A stretch of DNA of 64,000 nucleotides from Bradyrhizobium sp. 186 (GTDB lineage: Bacteria; Pseudomonadota; Alphaproteobacteria; Rhizobiales; Xanthobacteraceae): the NCBI RefSeq assembly GCF_023101685.1, contig NZ_CP082164.1:2666001-2730000 (forward strand), in the 5' to 3' direction. Every line of letters starts with the position of its first letter. Position 1 is the stretch's first letter. The notes under the pieces are model-generated. The model worked only from the letters and a program-made list of their open reading frames with translations. It ran no database searches and was not told the origin of the DNA. This document shows positions 46,434-55,380 of this stretch, in pieces. The translations under genes and the position numbers were made by a program.

Positions 46434-47213
46434 TTATGCCGCCGCCGAAGTCAGAGAAGACATCGGCACGTCGAATGTGTAGACGAACCCGGTCGGCTCA
46501 TAGGTAAGCCTCACGTCACCCCGGAGTTGCCTGCCGAGCGTCTCGATCAGCCGTGTCCCGAAGCTGCGCTTTTCGGGCAGGCGGACTGCTGCGCCATTTC
46601 TCTCGGTCCATGTAAGGTGCAGGCGCTGCGCCTGTTGATCCAGCGTCCAGTTGATGTCGACGCGCCCTTGCGGGACCGACAGGGCGCCAAACTTCGTGGT
46701 GTTGGTGCAAAGCTCGTTCAGCGTCATCGCGATGGCGATGACGGCGCCCGACATCATCCGGATATCGGGTCCCCAAATCGAAAATTTAGGCTCGTCGGGA
46801 TTATCGAAGGCTTCGGTCGCGCTGCGGACGATCGTGCCAAGGTTCGCGCTGCTCCATCTTGCCTGCAAAAGGAGGTCGTGCGCGCGCCCAAGCGCGAGCA
46901 GCCGGCCCTCGATGGCGTGCTGTGCGTGCTCGGCGCCTGGCAGGCCGCGCAGACTCTGCGAGACGATGGCGCCGACGGTCGCGAGCGTATTCTTGATACG
47001 GTGGTGCAGTTCCTCGAGGATCAGCTTCTGCAGCTTCTCGGACGCCTCGCGCTCCCTGGCGTCGATGCCGGCCGTGGTAAGCAAACTCAGTGCATCAATC
47101 TCGGCCTGCGCGAGCAGAAGCCGCAAGCTGACATTTTCTGCCGCCAGGTCGTCCTGGTATGGTGTTGCGCTGCTTGCGGGCCGCGGGTCCGCACGGAGAT
47201 CGGCTTCAGACAT
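46434..47213 (-). CDS. HWE/HisKA_2-type sensor histidine kinase (no input domain)
   Basis: A 259-residue soluble kinase. A short N-terminal coiled coil (residues 20-65) leads into the phospho-acceptor box LEELHHRIKNTLATV (His71) typical of HWE kinases. The ATP domain follows with TLNELCTNTTKFGAL (N box), WTERNG and GTRLIETLGRQLRG. There is no PAS or membrane sensor, so a partner must provide the signal. HWE kinases often serve the general stress response. A receiver-only regulator lies about 100 bases away on the same strand and would be its natural partner. Confidence 0.85.
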   Translation of the reverse strand: MSEADLRADPRPASSATPYQDDLAAENVSLRLLLAQAEIDALSLLTTAGIDAREREASEKLQKLILEELHHRIKNTLATVGAIVSQSLRGLPGAEHAQHAIEGRLLALGRAHDLLLQARWSSANLGTIVRSATEAFDNPDEPKFSIWGPDIRMMSGAVIAIAMTLNELCTNTTKFGALSVPQGRVDINWTLDQQAQRLHLTWTERNGAAVRLPEKRSFGTRLIETLGRQLRGDVRLTYEPTGFVYTFDVPMSSLTSAAA

Positions 47214-47320
47214 CGCCGATTATATCCTCATGAGCTGGGTACCGCACTGATCTTCGGTGGCTGAGTTTCTGCTTCAATCACGCGATTTAGGCTGTGTTCG
47301 GTGTGAAAAGCACTGCTGTC

Positions 47321-47707
47321 TCAGGCGTGGCCGATCATGTCGCGCATTTCGGCTATCACTTCCCCGGCATTGAGCGGCTTGCCGAGAAACCTGCTGCGGG
47401 GCGGAAGATCGAGGTCCTGCAGCTTCAATTGTCCCGATACCACGATGATTTTGATCACCGGCCAACGCGCATGCACGGCATGCGCAAGTCCGACGCCGTC
47501 CATTTGGCCAGGCATCTGGATATCGGTGCAGATCAGCGCGACGTCGGATCGGGATTCCAGGATGGCGACGGCTTCGGCGGCATCCATCGCCTCGAGTGGC
47601 ATGTATCCCGCGTCTTCGACGATGTCGATCGCGCGCATCCGGAGCACCATCTCGTCCTCGACAACGAGAACTACTGCAGGAATGCATGGATGATCAGGCG
47701 TCATCAT
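47321..47707 (-). CDS. single-domain response regulator (receiver only)
   Basis: A receiver of about 128 residues starting MMTPDHPCIPAVVLVVEDEM, with the acidic pair VEDE, the phospho-acceptor Asp in ALICTDIQMPG and the Lys in RFLGKPLNAGEV. It has no output domain, so it probably passes phosphate on or controls a partner by binding. An ATG at 47764 would add 19 residues. It lies just upstream of the HWE kinase gene, on the same strand. Confidence 0.85.
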   Translation of the reverse strand: MMTPDHPCIPAVVLVVEDEMVLRMRAIDIVEDAGYMPLEAMDAAEAVAILESRSDVALICTDIQMPGQMDGVGLAHAVHARWPVIKIIVVSGQLKLQDLDLPPRSRFLGKPLNAGEVIAEMRDMIGHA

Positions 47708-47859
47708 AGGGCTCTCGCGGGGATCGCCATCGACTGGAACAGGCGTTCGATTTAGGACAAGCATCTCGCTGCCTATAGGATCCCCCGTTGGCTCAACAAT
47801 GGAGCAATAAAGTCGCCGCCAACGGTAGGTTGCTCACGTGATGGGCTTCGCGCCAACGC

Positions 47860-48050
47860 TGCCGTCACGCGGCCGGTGCGTCGCGCTTGCCGGAGAGAAA
47901 TTCGTGAAGCTCGACGGCATTGCGAAGGGACTAATGCATCGTGAGTCGCCTCGGTGCGTTCATCCCCCGGCGCCATCTCGCGAGCCTCGTCGAGGGCGAC
48001 AACCGCCCTGGCCTCCAGACCGCGGGCAAGCGTCGATTGGGTTCGTCTAG
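47860..48050 (-). pseudogene. fragment of a small hypothetical gene
   Basis: The minus strand reads ARGLEARAVVALDEAREMAP then GDERTEATHDA in one frame. In another frame it reads SLRNAVELHEFLSGKRDAPAA before a stop. Together they make one plausible small protein broken by a frame change. No start codon was found upstream. Unknown function. Confidence 0.3.
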
Positions 48051-48121
48051 TCCGAAGTTTTCGCTTGGGAAGTGTGCAAGGGATTGATCCGACTCGATAA
48101 GTTGACGGTCGGTGTTTTCAA

Positions 48122-49882
48122 TTACTGGACACGCAGCGGGTCAAGATCGAGCAGCTTGAACGCGGCTTCCTGGACGGAGGTTGGTGTGGAATGGAGCATG
48201 AAGCGATGCTTGGTGTGAAGGGGCACGCGCATCGTGTTTCGGACCAGCGTGCCGAGATGGGCGATGAGCGCATCGAAGCTCATGACGTGATGGCCGTCGG
48301 CTGATCGCTTTGTTGCCTTCTTGGCCTTCGCCGCCTCAGATGGTTCGGTCTTGGCGACGGGAGAGGTCCGTTCTCCCCGGGCGGCCTCAAGGTCGGTGTC
48401 GTGGAACAACAGCGGCGCCAAGGCTTCTCGCAGGTGCCATTCGACGTGATAGGCCAGCATGCACAGGAAGACATGGGCCCGCACGTGCTGTGCCGTCCAG
48501 TGGCGGATCGGCCGTATTTCGAGATCGATGGTTTTCATGGACCGGAAGCTGCGTTCGACTCGCGACAGGTCCTTGTAGGCCTGAACCGCCTCTGCAGCGT
48601 CGAGATGCCCAGCGGGTATGCTGGTTCGGATGACGTAGATGCCGTCGAGGCGAGCCTCTTCCTCGATCTGCTCGATCCGTCGCTGCCATGAGAGATAGCC
48701 ATCGGCCACTTCGACGTCGAAGTGCTTGGCCATCTTCTTGCGGTCCAAAACCGCACCAACCGCGATGCCGATCTGGGCGGAACTGCGCAACGCAGAGTGT
48801 TTGCGCTGGACCTGCGCTTGAACGCGGGCAAGTTCGTGCTCGGTCGCGGCCAGCAGATCCTCGCGTTTGCGCGCTCGTTCGGCTGCCAGATCGCGATTGC
48901 GACAGACGATCAGCCGCTCGCCTGGGAACAGGTCAGGGGCGCTGATTTCGGCGAGATCGCGGTCATCGAACAGCGACAGCTGCAGCGGCCCGTTCTCCGC
49001 CGCCAAAGCCTGGATCGCCGGCGCGCGCAGGCAGGTGATCCAATCGACGCCCGCCGGCTTGAGATCATCGCGGATGCGTGCCGAGGTGATCATTCCCCGA
49101 TCCCCGACCAACACCATACGGCTGATCCCGAAGCGATCCTTGATCTTTTGGACTTGAGAACTCAGCGTCTTCGGATCGGCCGTGTTGCCGTCGAAGACTT
49201 CAACCGCAATCGGCAGCCCCTCACGCGTACAGAGCAGCCCGTAGACAATCTGCGGCCGGTCGCCCCGGTGATCGCGGCTATGGCCATAGCGCGCCAGCGG
49301 ACAGCAGCGGCCCTCAAAGTAGGACGAGCTGACGTCGTAGAGCACCAGCACGCCGTCCTGGAGATGTCGCCGCGCCAAGCCGGTCTCGATCCGCGCCTGG
49401 CGCTCGACCAGCCAATCGAGCGCCTCATAGGCCTCGCGCTCCTTCACCTTGCCCAGGCGCAGAACCGATCCGAGGCTGGAGATTGCCGTCTCCTGATCCA
49501 CCGCCCGTACAAAGCCAAGCTTCGAGCGTGGCGCAATCAACCGATCAACGATCATGGCTACCACCAGATCGTAATGGCGTCGCGATGCCTCATCCTTCGT
49601 CGTGCTTAAAATCAGCCGATCCAGTGCAATTCTGCGGATCGTCCCGAGCGCCGCTGCAACATGGCCGTGAGGCAGTGAGCGCTCGATTTGAATCTCGTCC
49701 GGTCCGGTGCCAATCACCGTGCCGCCCTTGAGCAGAGCCTTCAGTCCGCCAATCAAATCCACCGGCAGCTTGCTCAGATTGGCCAAGGTCCGCTTCTGCG
49801 CGCGGCCATGCTCGTCGCGATACGCCTCCCGCAACAGCACCGCAGGCGGCGAGCCTCGATTGGGAATCGTCTCGATGAACAT
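48122..49882 (-). CDS. IS1634 family transposase
   Basis: A 586-residue IS4-type DDE transposase of the IS1634 group. Marks are VLYDVSSSYFEGRCCPLA with the first Asp, RMVLVGDRGMITS with the second, DGIYVIRTSIP and YKDLSRVERSFRSMKTIDL with the Glu. Start at ATG 49882 (MFIETIPNRG); a TTG two codons earlier is possible. The frame is intact. The element ends were not found. A perfect 11-base inverted repeat (ATTCCCAAATC) spans 49881-49918 over the start region. Confidence 0.88.
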   Translation of the reverse strand: MFIETIPNRGSPPAVLLREAYRDEHGRAQKRTLANLSKLPVDLIGGLKALLKGGTVIGTGPDEIQIERSLPHGHVAAALGTIRRIALDRLILSTTKDEASRRHYDLVVAMIVDRLIAPRSKLGFVRAVDQETAISSLGSVLRLGKVKEREAYEALDWLVERQARIETGLARRHLQDGVLVLYDVSSSYFEGRCCPLARYGHSRDHRGDRPQIVYGLLCTREGLPIAVEVFDGNTADPKTLSSQVQKIKDRFGISRMVLVGDRGMITSARIRDDLKPAGVDWITCLRAPAIQALAAENGPLQLSLFDDRDLAEISAPDLFPGERLIVCRNRDLAAERARKREDLLAATEHELARVQAQVQRKHSALRSSAQIGIAVGAVLDRKKMAKHFDVEVADGYLSWQRRIEQIEEEARLDGIYVIRTSIPAGHLDAAEAVQAYKDLSRVERSFRSMKTIDLEIRPIRHWTAQHVRAHVFLCMLAYHVEWHLREALAPLLFHDTDLEAARGERTSPVAKTEPSEAAKAKKATKRSADGHHVMSFDALIAHLGTLVRNTMRVPLHTKHRFMLHSTPTSVQEAAFKLLDLDPLRVQ

Positions 49883-50056
49883 TCCCAAATCGAATCACAT
49901 CTCGACTGATTTGGGAATCCCCGTTACATGGATACAAACTGCAAACTACTCTCCGCCCATCCGCCCGAAAGGATTCGTCTTTCAGGTCAAACCAAGCGCA
50001 AACTTCGGTCTAGTCGGAGACGGCCCGTTCTGCGGTATTAACCGCGCTACGCGGGA

Positions 50057-50164
50057 TCACCACTGAATAACCATCGCAGCGGCGACCAGCAGCACAAAAA
50101 AGATCGGCATCAATACCGGGGGTACCAGCCACTCATGAAGATTGAATGTGGGGAGTTTTGGCAT
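50057..50164 (-). CDS. 35-residue single-pass membrane peptide, copy C
   Basis: The product starts MPKLPTFNLHEWLVPPVLMP and ends AAAMVIQW. It is the same length as the peptide at 40862 and shares WLVPPVLxPIFFxxL and the terminal IQW. The presumed site AGGGCGG sits inside a leader stem. Role unknown, probably in the inner membrane. Confidence 0.7.
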   Translation of the reverse strand: MPKLPTFNLHEWLVPPVLMPIFFVLLVAAAMVIQW

Positions 50165-50237
50165 ATGACCGCCCTTTAGGTTGAGGCGGGAGCGCAACGC
50201 TCTCAGTCACCGATAGTAGCCCAGCGCGCGCGGTGAT
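50165..50237 (-). promoter_or_regulatory. conserved small-gene leader, copy C
   Basis: Leader of 73 bases with ATCACCG, CTATCGGTGACTGAGAG, the hairpin GAGCG-TTG-CGCTC, and CCGCC pairing with GGCGG just before the ATG. The upstream match to copy B extends through CTATAT and GCGATTCTCCTCGCTATTCG to about 50290. Confidence 0.55.
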
Positions 50238-50543
50238 GTCTTGGATATAGGGACGATTTGCCGAATAGCGAGGAGAATCGCAGTTTGCTTTCGGGGGCCG
50301 GCTGGCAAGGCTTGTAATGCGGCATTGAGTAGCCATCTAAATCCCAGCGCCATCATATTGCTTCAGCATCGCCCTTACGGCAGCGCGAAGCTTGGCCACG
50401 CCAAACTATCGTCAACGACATTGACCAAATGCACATCGCTTCGATGGGCGGGTCCCGAGGCCATTGAACCAGGTCTCGACACAGGTCGTGAGAAAGCCGG
50501 TGAGACGCGTGGTTCGTCGGCGAATACTGATCGGCGGCAACCC
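50238..50543. other. upstream region of leader C and of the DUF1488 gene
   Basis: The left 55 bases match the sequence above leader B and probably hold the minus-strand promoter. The rest (50295-50543) shows no gene. It must contain the promoter of the DUF1488 gene on the plus strand. Confidence 0.35.
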
Positions 50544-50804
50544 ATGATCGAGTTTCCAAATCATAGCCGTTCATATGACCAAACCCGGCGAGCGGTGCGG
50601 TTTTGGGGGCACGACAGCGCGCTGGAAACGACATTCTTCATATACGAGGGCGCATTGAGGCGAATTCAACCAGGTACCCGCCCCGACGAGGCCGGTTTCC
50701 TGAACGCGTTCGATTGCAACCGTGATGTGATATGCGCGGCGGCTGCGAAGGTTTACGTCCGTGGAAGCCGGGGCTCTTACGATCTGATCGCCGCAAATTT
50801 TTGA
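50544..50804 (+). CDS. DUF1488 family protein
   Basis: An 86-residue protein starting MIEFPNHSRSYDQTRRAVRF, followed by FWGHDSALETTFFI, LRRIQPGTRPDEAGFLNAFD and a C-terminal AKVYVRGSRGSYDL. This is the usual length and order for DUF1488, a small alpha/beta family of unknown role. The open frame upstream is not part of the family. Confidence 0.82.
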   Translation: MIEFPNHSRSYDQTRRAVRFWGHDSALETTFFIYEGALRRIQPGTRPDEAGFLNAFDCNRDVICAAAAKVYVRGSRGSYDLIAANF

Positions 50805-51364
50805 AGCGAAACACTTTTGATCTGATCAGCGAGACGACGTGGCCAGACCGGGCGCAGGTGCTCGTTCGTCGCGAACAAAACGCACAACGCCGCCAAGCTG
50901 AATAATTGCTTGGTGGCGTTGCGGGACATCCGGAAAGAGCAATCCCCCGGCTTGCTGCTGTAGCGCACAAAGATCCCTAAATGTAGGAAATCGCTCTCGG
51001 TGAAGCTTTTTTCATTTGTGTCAGCAGTGGACGGTTCCGAAGTTTGAAAGCCGCTGATAGCTGCGATCACGGCCTGAGACCGCTCTCCAAAGACGTTGGC
51101 GCTGCGACCTTCTGACTAGAGACCCAGAACGTGCTGTACAGCATCAGGACAAAGGTCTACCGTTTAACGACAGGGTGGCAGTTGTTCGCCTTGAAGCTGT
51201 CCATGAAGCGGTGACTTCCGAAGTCGCTGCTCATCCTCGTAGCGGCAGCTAACGTGCCATCGGAAGGCGCAATCTCAATAGGCTGAATGTTTTTGCCAAG
51301 CGGATGCAAGCGGCGTCCGCGGCTGCGAACGCGCTCGTGCGCGCAAACAAAAAAGGAAACCATC
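50805..51364. other. spacer with a dispersed hairpin repeat
   Basis: No convincing gene. The repeat at 50887-50952 is listed separately. The remaining sequence to 51364 contains only the ribosome-binding site of the next gene near its end. Confidence 0.3.
50887..50952. repeat. dispersed hairpin repeat, copy 2
   Basis: ACGCCGCCAAGC and GCTTGGTGGCGT form the stem around TGAATAATT, followed by CATCCGGAAAG and GCAATCCCCCGGC. It matches copy 1 at 34115-34178. Changes in the outer stem are partly compensatory (GCGC/GCGC against ACGC/GCGT), which favours selection for the structure. Confidence 0.6.
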
Positions 51365-51736
51365 ATGAGAATGCCCGAAATTTTGCAGGGTGAGGCGCGG
51401 ACACGCTTTCTCCAGGGTATCGCTTTCGGCGCTGTTGCGGCGATGGCGATCGGATTCATGTGGGGCGGCTGGGTCACCGGCGGCACTGCCAAAACCATGA
51501 CCGCAATGGCAGAGAGCAACGGCCGGATGTCTGTCCTGGTCCCGATATGCGTCGCGCAGTTCACGGCGGCCGACGGCGCCGTCGCCAAGTTCAAGGCGGC
51601 GGGCTCCTATTCAAAGGACAACGTCATCAGCGAATACGTCAAGACCGTTGCCGCCACGAGCATGGACTATTCATTCGCGAGGGCCTGCGCGGCCGGCGTG
51701 GAAGCCGAACTCTCGAAGATGGCCACAAAGAGCTGA
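51365..51736 (+). CDS. 123-residue membrane-anchored hypothetical protein
   Basis: Starts MRMPEILQGEARTRFLQGIA behind an AAAGGAA site. One membrane segment (FGAVAAMAIGFMWGGWVTGG) is followed by an outside domain with two cysteines (VPICVAQF, RACAAG). The stop lies about 10 bases before the helicase fragment breaks off, so the tail could be affected by that junction. Function unknown. Confidence 0.6.
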   Translation: MRMPEILQGEARTRFLQGIAFGAVAAMAIGFMWGGWVTGGTAKTMTAMAESNGRMSVLVPICVAQFTAADGAVAKFKAAGSYSKDNVISEYVKTVAATSMDYSFARACAAGVEAELSKMATKS

Positions 51737-51749
51737 GCGGTTCGTCCCC

Positions 51750-53900
51750 GCTGACGACGACGATCTTGCTCCGAAACAGAGTGGGCAGGGCGTATTCGAC
51801 GGGCATCTGGGAGGCTTCGTCGAAGATGACGGTATCGAAGAGGCCGGGCTTCGGCTGGAGTACGCGACTCGCCACGTCGGGCGTCATGAGCCAAACGGGC
51901 CTCAATGCGAGCAGGCCTAGTGCGCTTCCGCGATCGATGAATTCGCGCAGCCGCAGCGCCCTGTGGCCGCTTAGTCTCGTTATTGGTACCCAATCTGACG
52001 CCGGCCGGACGCGACCGGGATCAATGTCGTTGATGAGCAATTCCCTGTTGCAGTTCCGGATTTTCCTATCGGCTTCCGCAAGCGACTTGACCTTCACGTC
52101 GCTTGCATCAGCGTCGAAAAGGACCTCCGGATTGGAGGCTTCCATTGCGGCCTTCCATGCAATCCTGGCCTCGCGCGCGGTCGTGCCGCGAACGCACGCG
52201 TCGAGATCGGCGGTTGGCAGCCGCAGCAGATCTGTCTCCTTCGCCCTGAGGGTCCGGAAGATCGTGCGTTCCGCCTCTCCAAGACGCACCGACCGAAGCC
52301 GAAATTCCTGAAAGCTCGCGAGTGTCGGGGCAGCTTCGAGAATGAGACTGATGGCTGTCCCGTTTGAGCGTCCGCCATGGATTGCTGAACGCCGCAACCC
52401 GGTCCAAAGCTCATCGAGATATGGTTTTAGCTGCTCTAGAGCCTGGGAGCTTGCCGCCCGCGCGTCGTGGCGTCGAAGCGAACGATCTGCGCGATCGAAG
52501 AAGGTATCCAAGTCCTTCATCGCGCCTGTCATGGCAGCCTGATCCAACTCGGCTTTCTGAGGGCACTCGTCGATAAGCGACACGAAGTCATGAATGCGCG
52601 TGACGATGGAATGAAGATTGCCGGCGAGAGCAGCCAGGGGGCCCGGTGGAAGCTTCGAGTCCGGAGCGCGATTGAGGAGCGCCATTACGTAGTCGGCAAG
52701 CTTGAGCCTTAACGGCCGCAGACCCATCTCCAGGTCGATCGCATTAGCGAGCGCCTGGACGCCCTCATCGTCTGAAGCAATTTCCTTTGCAACCATCAGA
52801 TTTCGCAGATTTCGCTTCCGTATCCAGCGCATGGGATTGATGTGCCCCAATCCGCTGGCGGGGCTGAGGACCCCCTTGGCGAGAGCGTCAAGCTTGCGCA
52901 GTTCGTCCGATCGAATCGAAATAAGCTTTTCAGAAATCCCGGGCTGGTGTTGGGAGGCGTTGAGCGCGGACAGTCCCGCTTCGACCTGGATAAGACCGAC
53001 AAGCATATTGGTGCCCCGAGAACCGTTGCCCTCCGGACTTCGGAACAGTGGAAGCCAACGACCCAAATTGGTGCATAGGGCGTCACCGATGGAGCGCAAA
53101 TTGCCGGCGCCTGCCATCCACGTTCGCAGGCGGTCGGCGTCGGCGACGTCAAACGAGTCCGATGTCTCGGCATCGACCTCCTCGCGCCTTGCATCGATTT
53201 CCGCGAACGTACGCAGAGACTGCACCAGGGTGTCCGCGGTGCCCCGATCGGGATTGAAAAGCTTGAGTACCGAGAGTGAGCTGCCTTCGAATTTGGCCGG
53301 TAACCAAAATCGTGCCAACGGTCCGCAATTTTCTTCGAGCGCGACGACATCTGCGGGGTGAAGATCCGTGAGCAACGGGCGGATCGAGGGAAGATCCATC
53401 GGCTTGGGTTGCGCTGCTTCGATGGCCAGGAGCTCGCCGAGCAGCGTGCGATAGGTCAGTCCCGTATTTGGGTCCACCGCATGTAGCGCCGTCTGTTGCC
53501 GATCGAGATCCGCTTCCAGCAATTCGATGCGCGCCGCCAACCGTTCGCGATCCCGCTTCCAGGCCGGAGCTCCGCCGACAGGCTGGCTATGCAACCGCTC
53601 AACCTGCTCCCGTACCGATGCGATGATGGCCCCGCGATCGCTGTTGACGTCGGTGATCATCACGAAACGGTTTCCGAGTCGTTCCTTATCCAAACGCTTC
53701 CTGACCACCTCGAGCGCAGCTTGTTTCTGGCAGATCACCAACAAAGATTTGCCCATACCGATCGCATCGGCGACCATGTTGACGATCGTCTGGCTCTTGC
53801 CTGTTCCTGGCGGGCCTTCGACGACAAGGCCCGGTGCCTGGCGAGCTTCCATGACGGCCGCCTCCTGCGAAGGGTCGCTGTCCGCCGTGGCCAGATTGGG
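51750..53900 (-). pseudogene. internal fragment of a large superfamily I helicase (DUF4011/AAA_11-AAA_12 type)
   Basis: About 715 codons without a stop, but with neither natural end. It begins near [18 protein letters not shown] with Walker [16 protein letters not shown]. It passes through a long helical insert and ends at Walker B FDTVIFDEASQMPVEYALPT and KIVVVSGD. There motif III and the whole second RecA domain should follow. The left end runs into the antisense of the 123-residue gene, and the right end into an RND pump gene on the other strand. Helicases of this type occur in phage-defence and repair loci. This piece could bind ATP but cannot work as a helicase. Confidence 0.75.
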
Positions 53901-54266
53901 CTGGTGGTGCTGATCGCGCTTGCCGCAAAGAACGGCATCCTGATCGTCGAATTCGCCAAGGAGCAGCGCGAGGCCGGCAAGCCGATCCTGGATGCGGCGC
54001 TGATGGGAGCGCGGATGCGCTTCCGTGCGGTCATGATGACCTCGATCGCCTTCATCCTCGGGCTGGTGCCGCTGGTGGTCGCGACCGGCGCGGCCGAGAT
54101 CAGTCGACGGGCCGTCGGCACGGCGGTGTTTGGCGGCATGCTTGCCGCAAGCTCGATCGGCATCTTTCTGGTACCGATGCTCTACGTCACCTTCCAGCGT
54201 TGGCGCGAGAACGCGAAACAGCGCTTCGGCAGAAGCAAAGGAGAGCGGCCTGCTCATGAACCATGA
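53890..54266 (+). pseudogene. C-terminal fragment of an RND efflux pump inner-membrane protein
   Basis: Starts abruptly at about [20 protein letters not shown] and ends naturally at 54266. It includes the last membrane helices and typical words [25 protein letters not shown] and [19 protein letters not shown]. About 125 residues remain of over 1000. The 5' part is replaced by the helicase fragment on the opposite strand. Confidence 0.8.
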
Positions 54267-54509
54267 TCGTTCTTAAATTAGCCCTTCAGCGTCTTTCGCC
54301 CGCAAAATCGACCAAATAATCGTAAGCTTGGGGTAGCTGGGCCGCAGGCATCGCGTCTATAATCGAAGAGTCTGACAGACTACGTGGCGTGGCCGATGTA
54401 CACACGCTCGGGAAGCGGCACGTCGTGGCCTTTTCAACCGACCGGCCCGGCGGTTTCGACGAAGCACATATTGCGAGCCGAACGGCCGGAACGTTCGAGG
54501 GATGAGGGG

Positions 54510-54672
54510 GGCTGGTTTCTTGGTCCGAGCCTTGTCGACAATGTTCGTCCGGGCATGGCGTTGCATTCCGACGAACTCTTCGGGCCTGTCCTCTCTGTCG
54601 TGCGGGCTTCGAGCTACGCAGATGCTATCGCCGTCATGGCGCGCATCCACTTGGGAACGCAGCGGCGATCTT
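54510..54672 (+). pseudogene. aldehyde dehydrogenase fragment (MmsA-like)
   Basis: Reads GWFLGPSLVDNVRPGMALHS then DELFGPVLSVVRASSYADAI, the conserved block after the catalytic cysteine in methylmalonate-semialdehyde-type dehydrogenases. The next conserved part (LGNAAAIF) is one frame off. Only about 55 codons are left. At 54672 the sequence changes to a copy of the mdcA start region. Confidence 0.65.
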
Positions 54673-54735
54673 CGGCAGCCCGTGCTAGACGGGAGGCGGG
54701 ATCTGCTCCGAATCTCCTGCGCTGTCCTTGAAATG
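54672..54735. repeat. partial duplicate of the mdcA 5' end
   Basis: AGCCCGTGCTAGACGGGAGG, GATCTGCTCCG and CGCTGTCCTTGAA here match, in the same order and orientation, AGCCCGTGCGAGACGGGAGG and the following bases at about 60437-60515. That stretch is the minus-strand beginning of the MdcA gene and its upstream site. About 20 bases in the middle are missing from this copy. No gene is made. Confidence 0.6.
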
Positions 54736-54848
54736 AGCTGACGTCACTTATTCCCCAGTTTTCGGCCGTAGCTCAAATGGTGGGCGCCAGCGATCCGCGT
54801 TAAGAAACGATCCAGCCCTGCTCTACCTATCGCGCACTCGCCGTCGCC

Positions 54849-55241
54849 TCACAATGCGGCCTCTCGCCTGATCGACGCAGCCGGAAAGCGGGGGAGGTTG
54901 GGCTCCACCGCGTGGACGACGAATAGGATATCCTGAGGCGCGAGGTGCAGGCGCTCGCCGAACAGTCTGACCGCTTCGTCCGCAATGGCGGTGGCGGTTC
55001 CCGCCGGTCTCCCGCTGGAGATGATGACCTCAACGACCATGAACCGATCGGTTCTGTCCGTTGCGTAGTCGGGGAAGCGGGGATTTACCAGGAGGTCGCC
55101 CTGGTCGACCTCGAGAAAACGGTGAAAGCGGTCGGCTCGGTGATAGCCGGCGGCCACCTGGGCTTCCAGCATTGCCTCCGATAAGCGGGACTTGTCGGCG
55201 GCGCTGAGGCCGCGCCGGACGGTGAAGGTTACAAACGGCAT
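54849..55241 (-). CDS. tautomerase family protein
   Basis: A 130-residue protein starting MPFVTFTVRRGLSAADKSRL. Removal of Met exposes Pro1, the expected catalytic base of the superfamily. Further marks are YHRADRFHRFLEV and FMVVEVIISSGRPAGT. The length (two 4-oxalocrotonate-like halves) and Arg-rich middle fit the larger tautomerases. The substrate is unknown. The frame upstream of the chosen ATG lacks similarity. Confidence 0.82.
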   Translation of the reverse strand: MPFVTFTVRRGLSAADKSRLSEAMLEAQVAAGYHRADRFHRFLEVDQGDLLVNPRFPDYATDRTDRFMVVEVIISSGRPAGTATAIADEAVRLFGERLHLAPQDILFVVHAVEPNLPRFPAASIRREAAL

Positions 55242-55380
55242 CTCCAGTCTCCACGGTTCAGGATGTACCAATTGCGTTGATGCGCTCAGTGCGCGCACGC
55301 CTTAGCCCAAGCCTAATCTCATCCCACTCTATTAAGAGGCGCAGCGCGGTGATCCACCTGTGCACCCCTTCAGCGCGGAA

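Noticed and set aside
51750..53900. Reading the helicase frame as a complete defence helicase
   Set aside because: Motifs after Walker B and the N-terminal part are missing, and both borders run into unrelated genes on the other strand.
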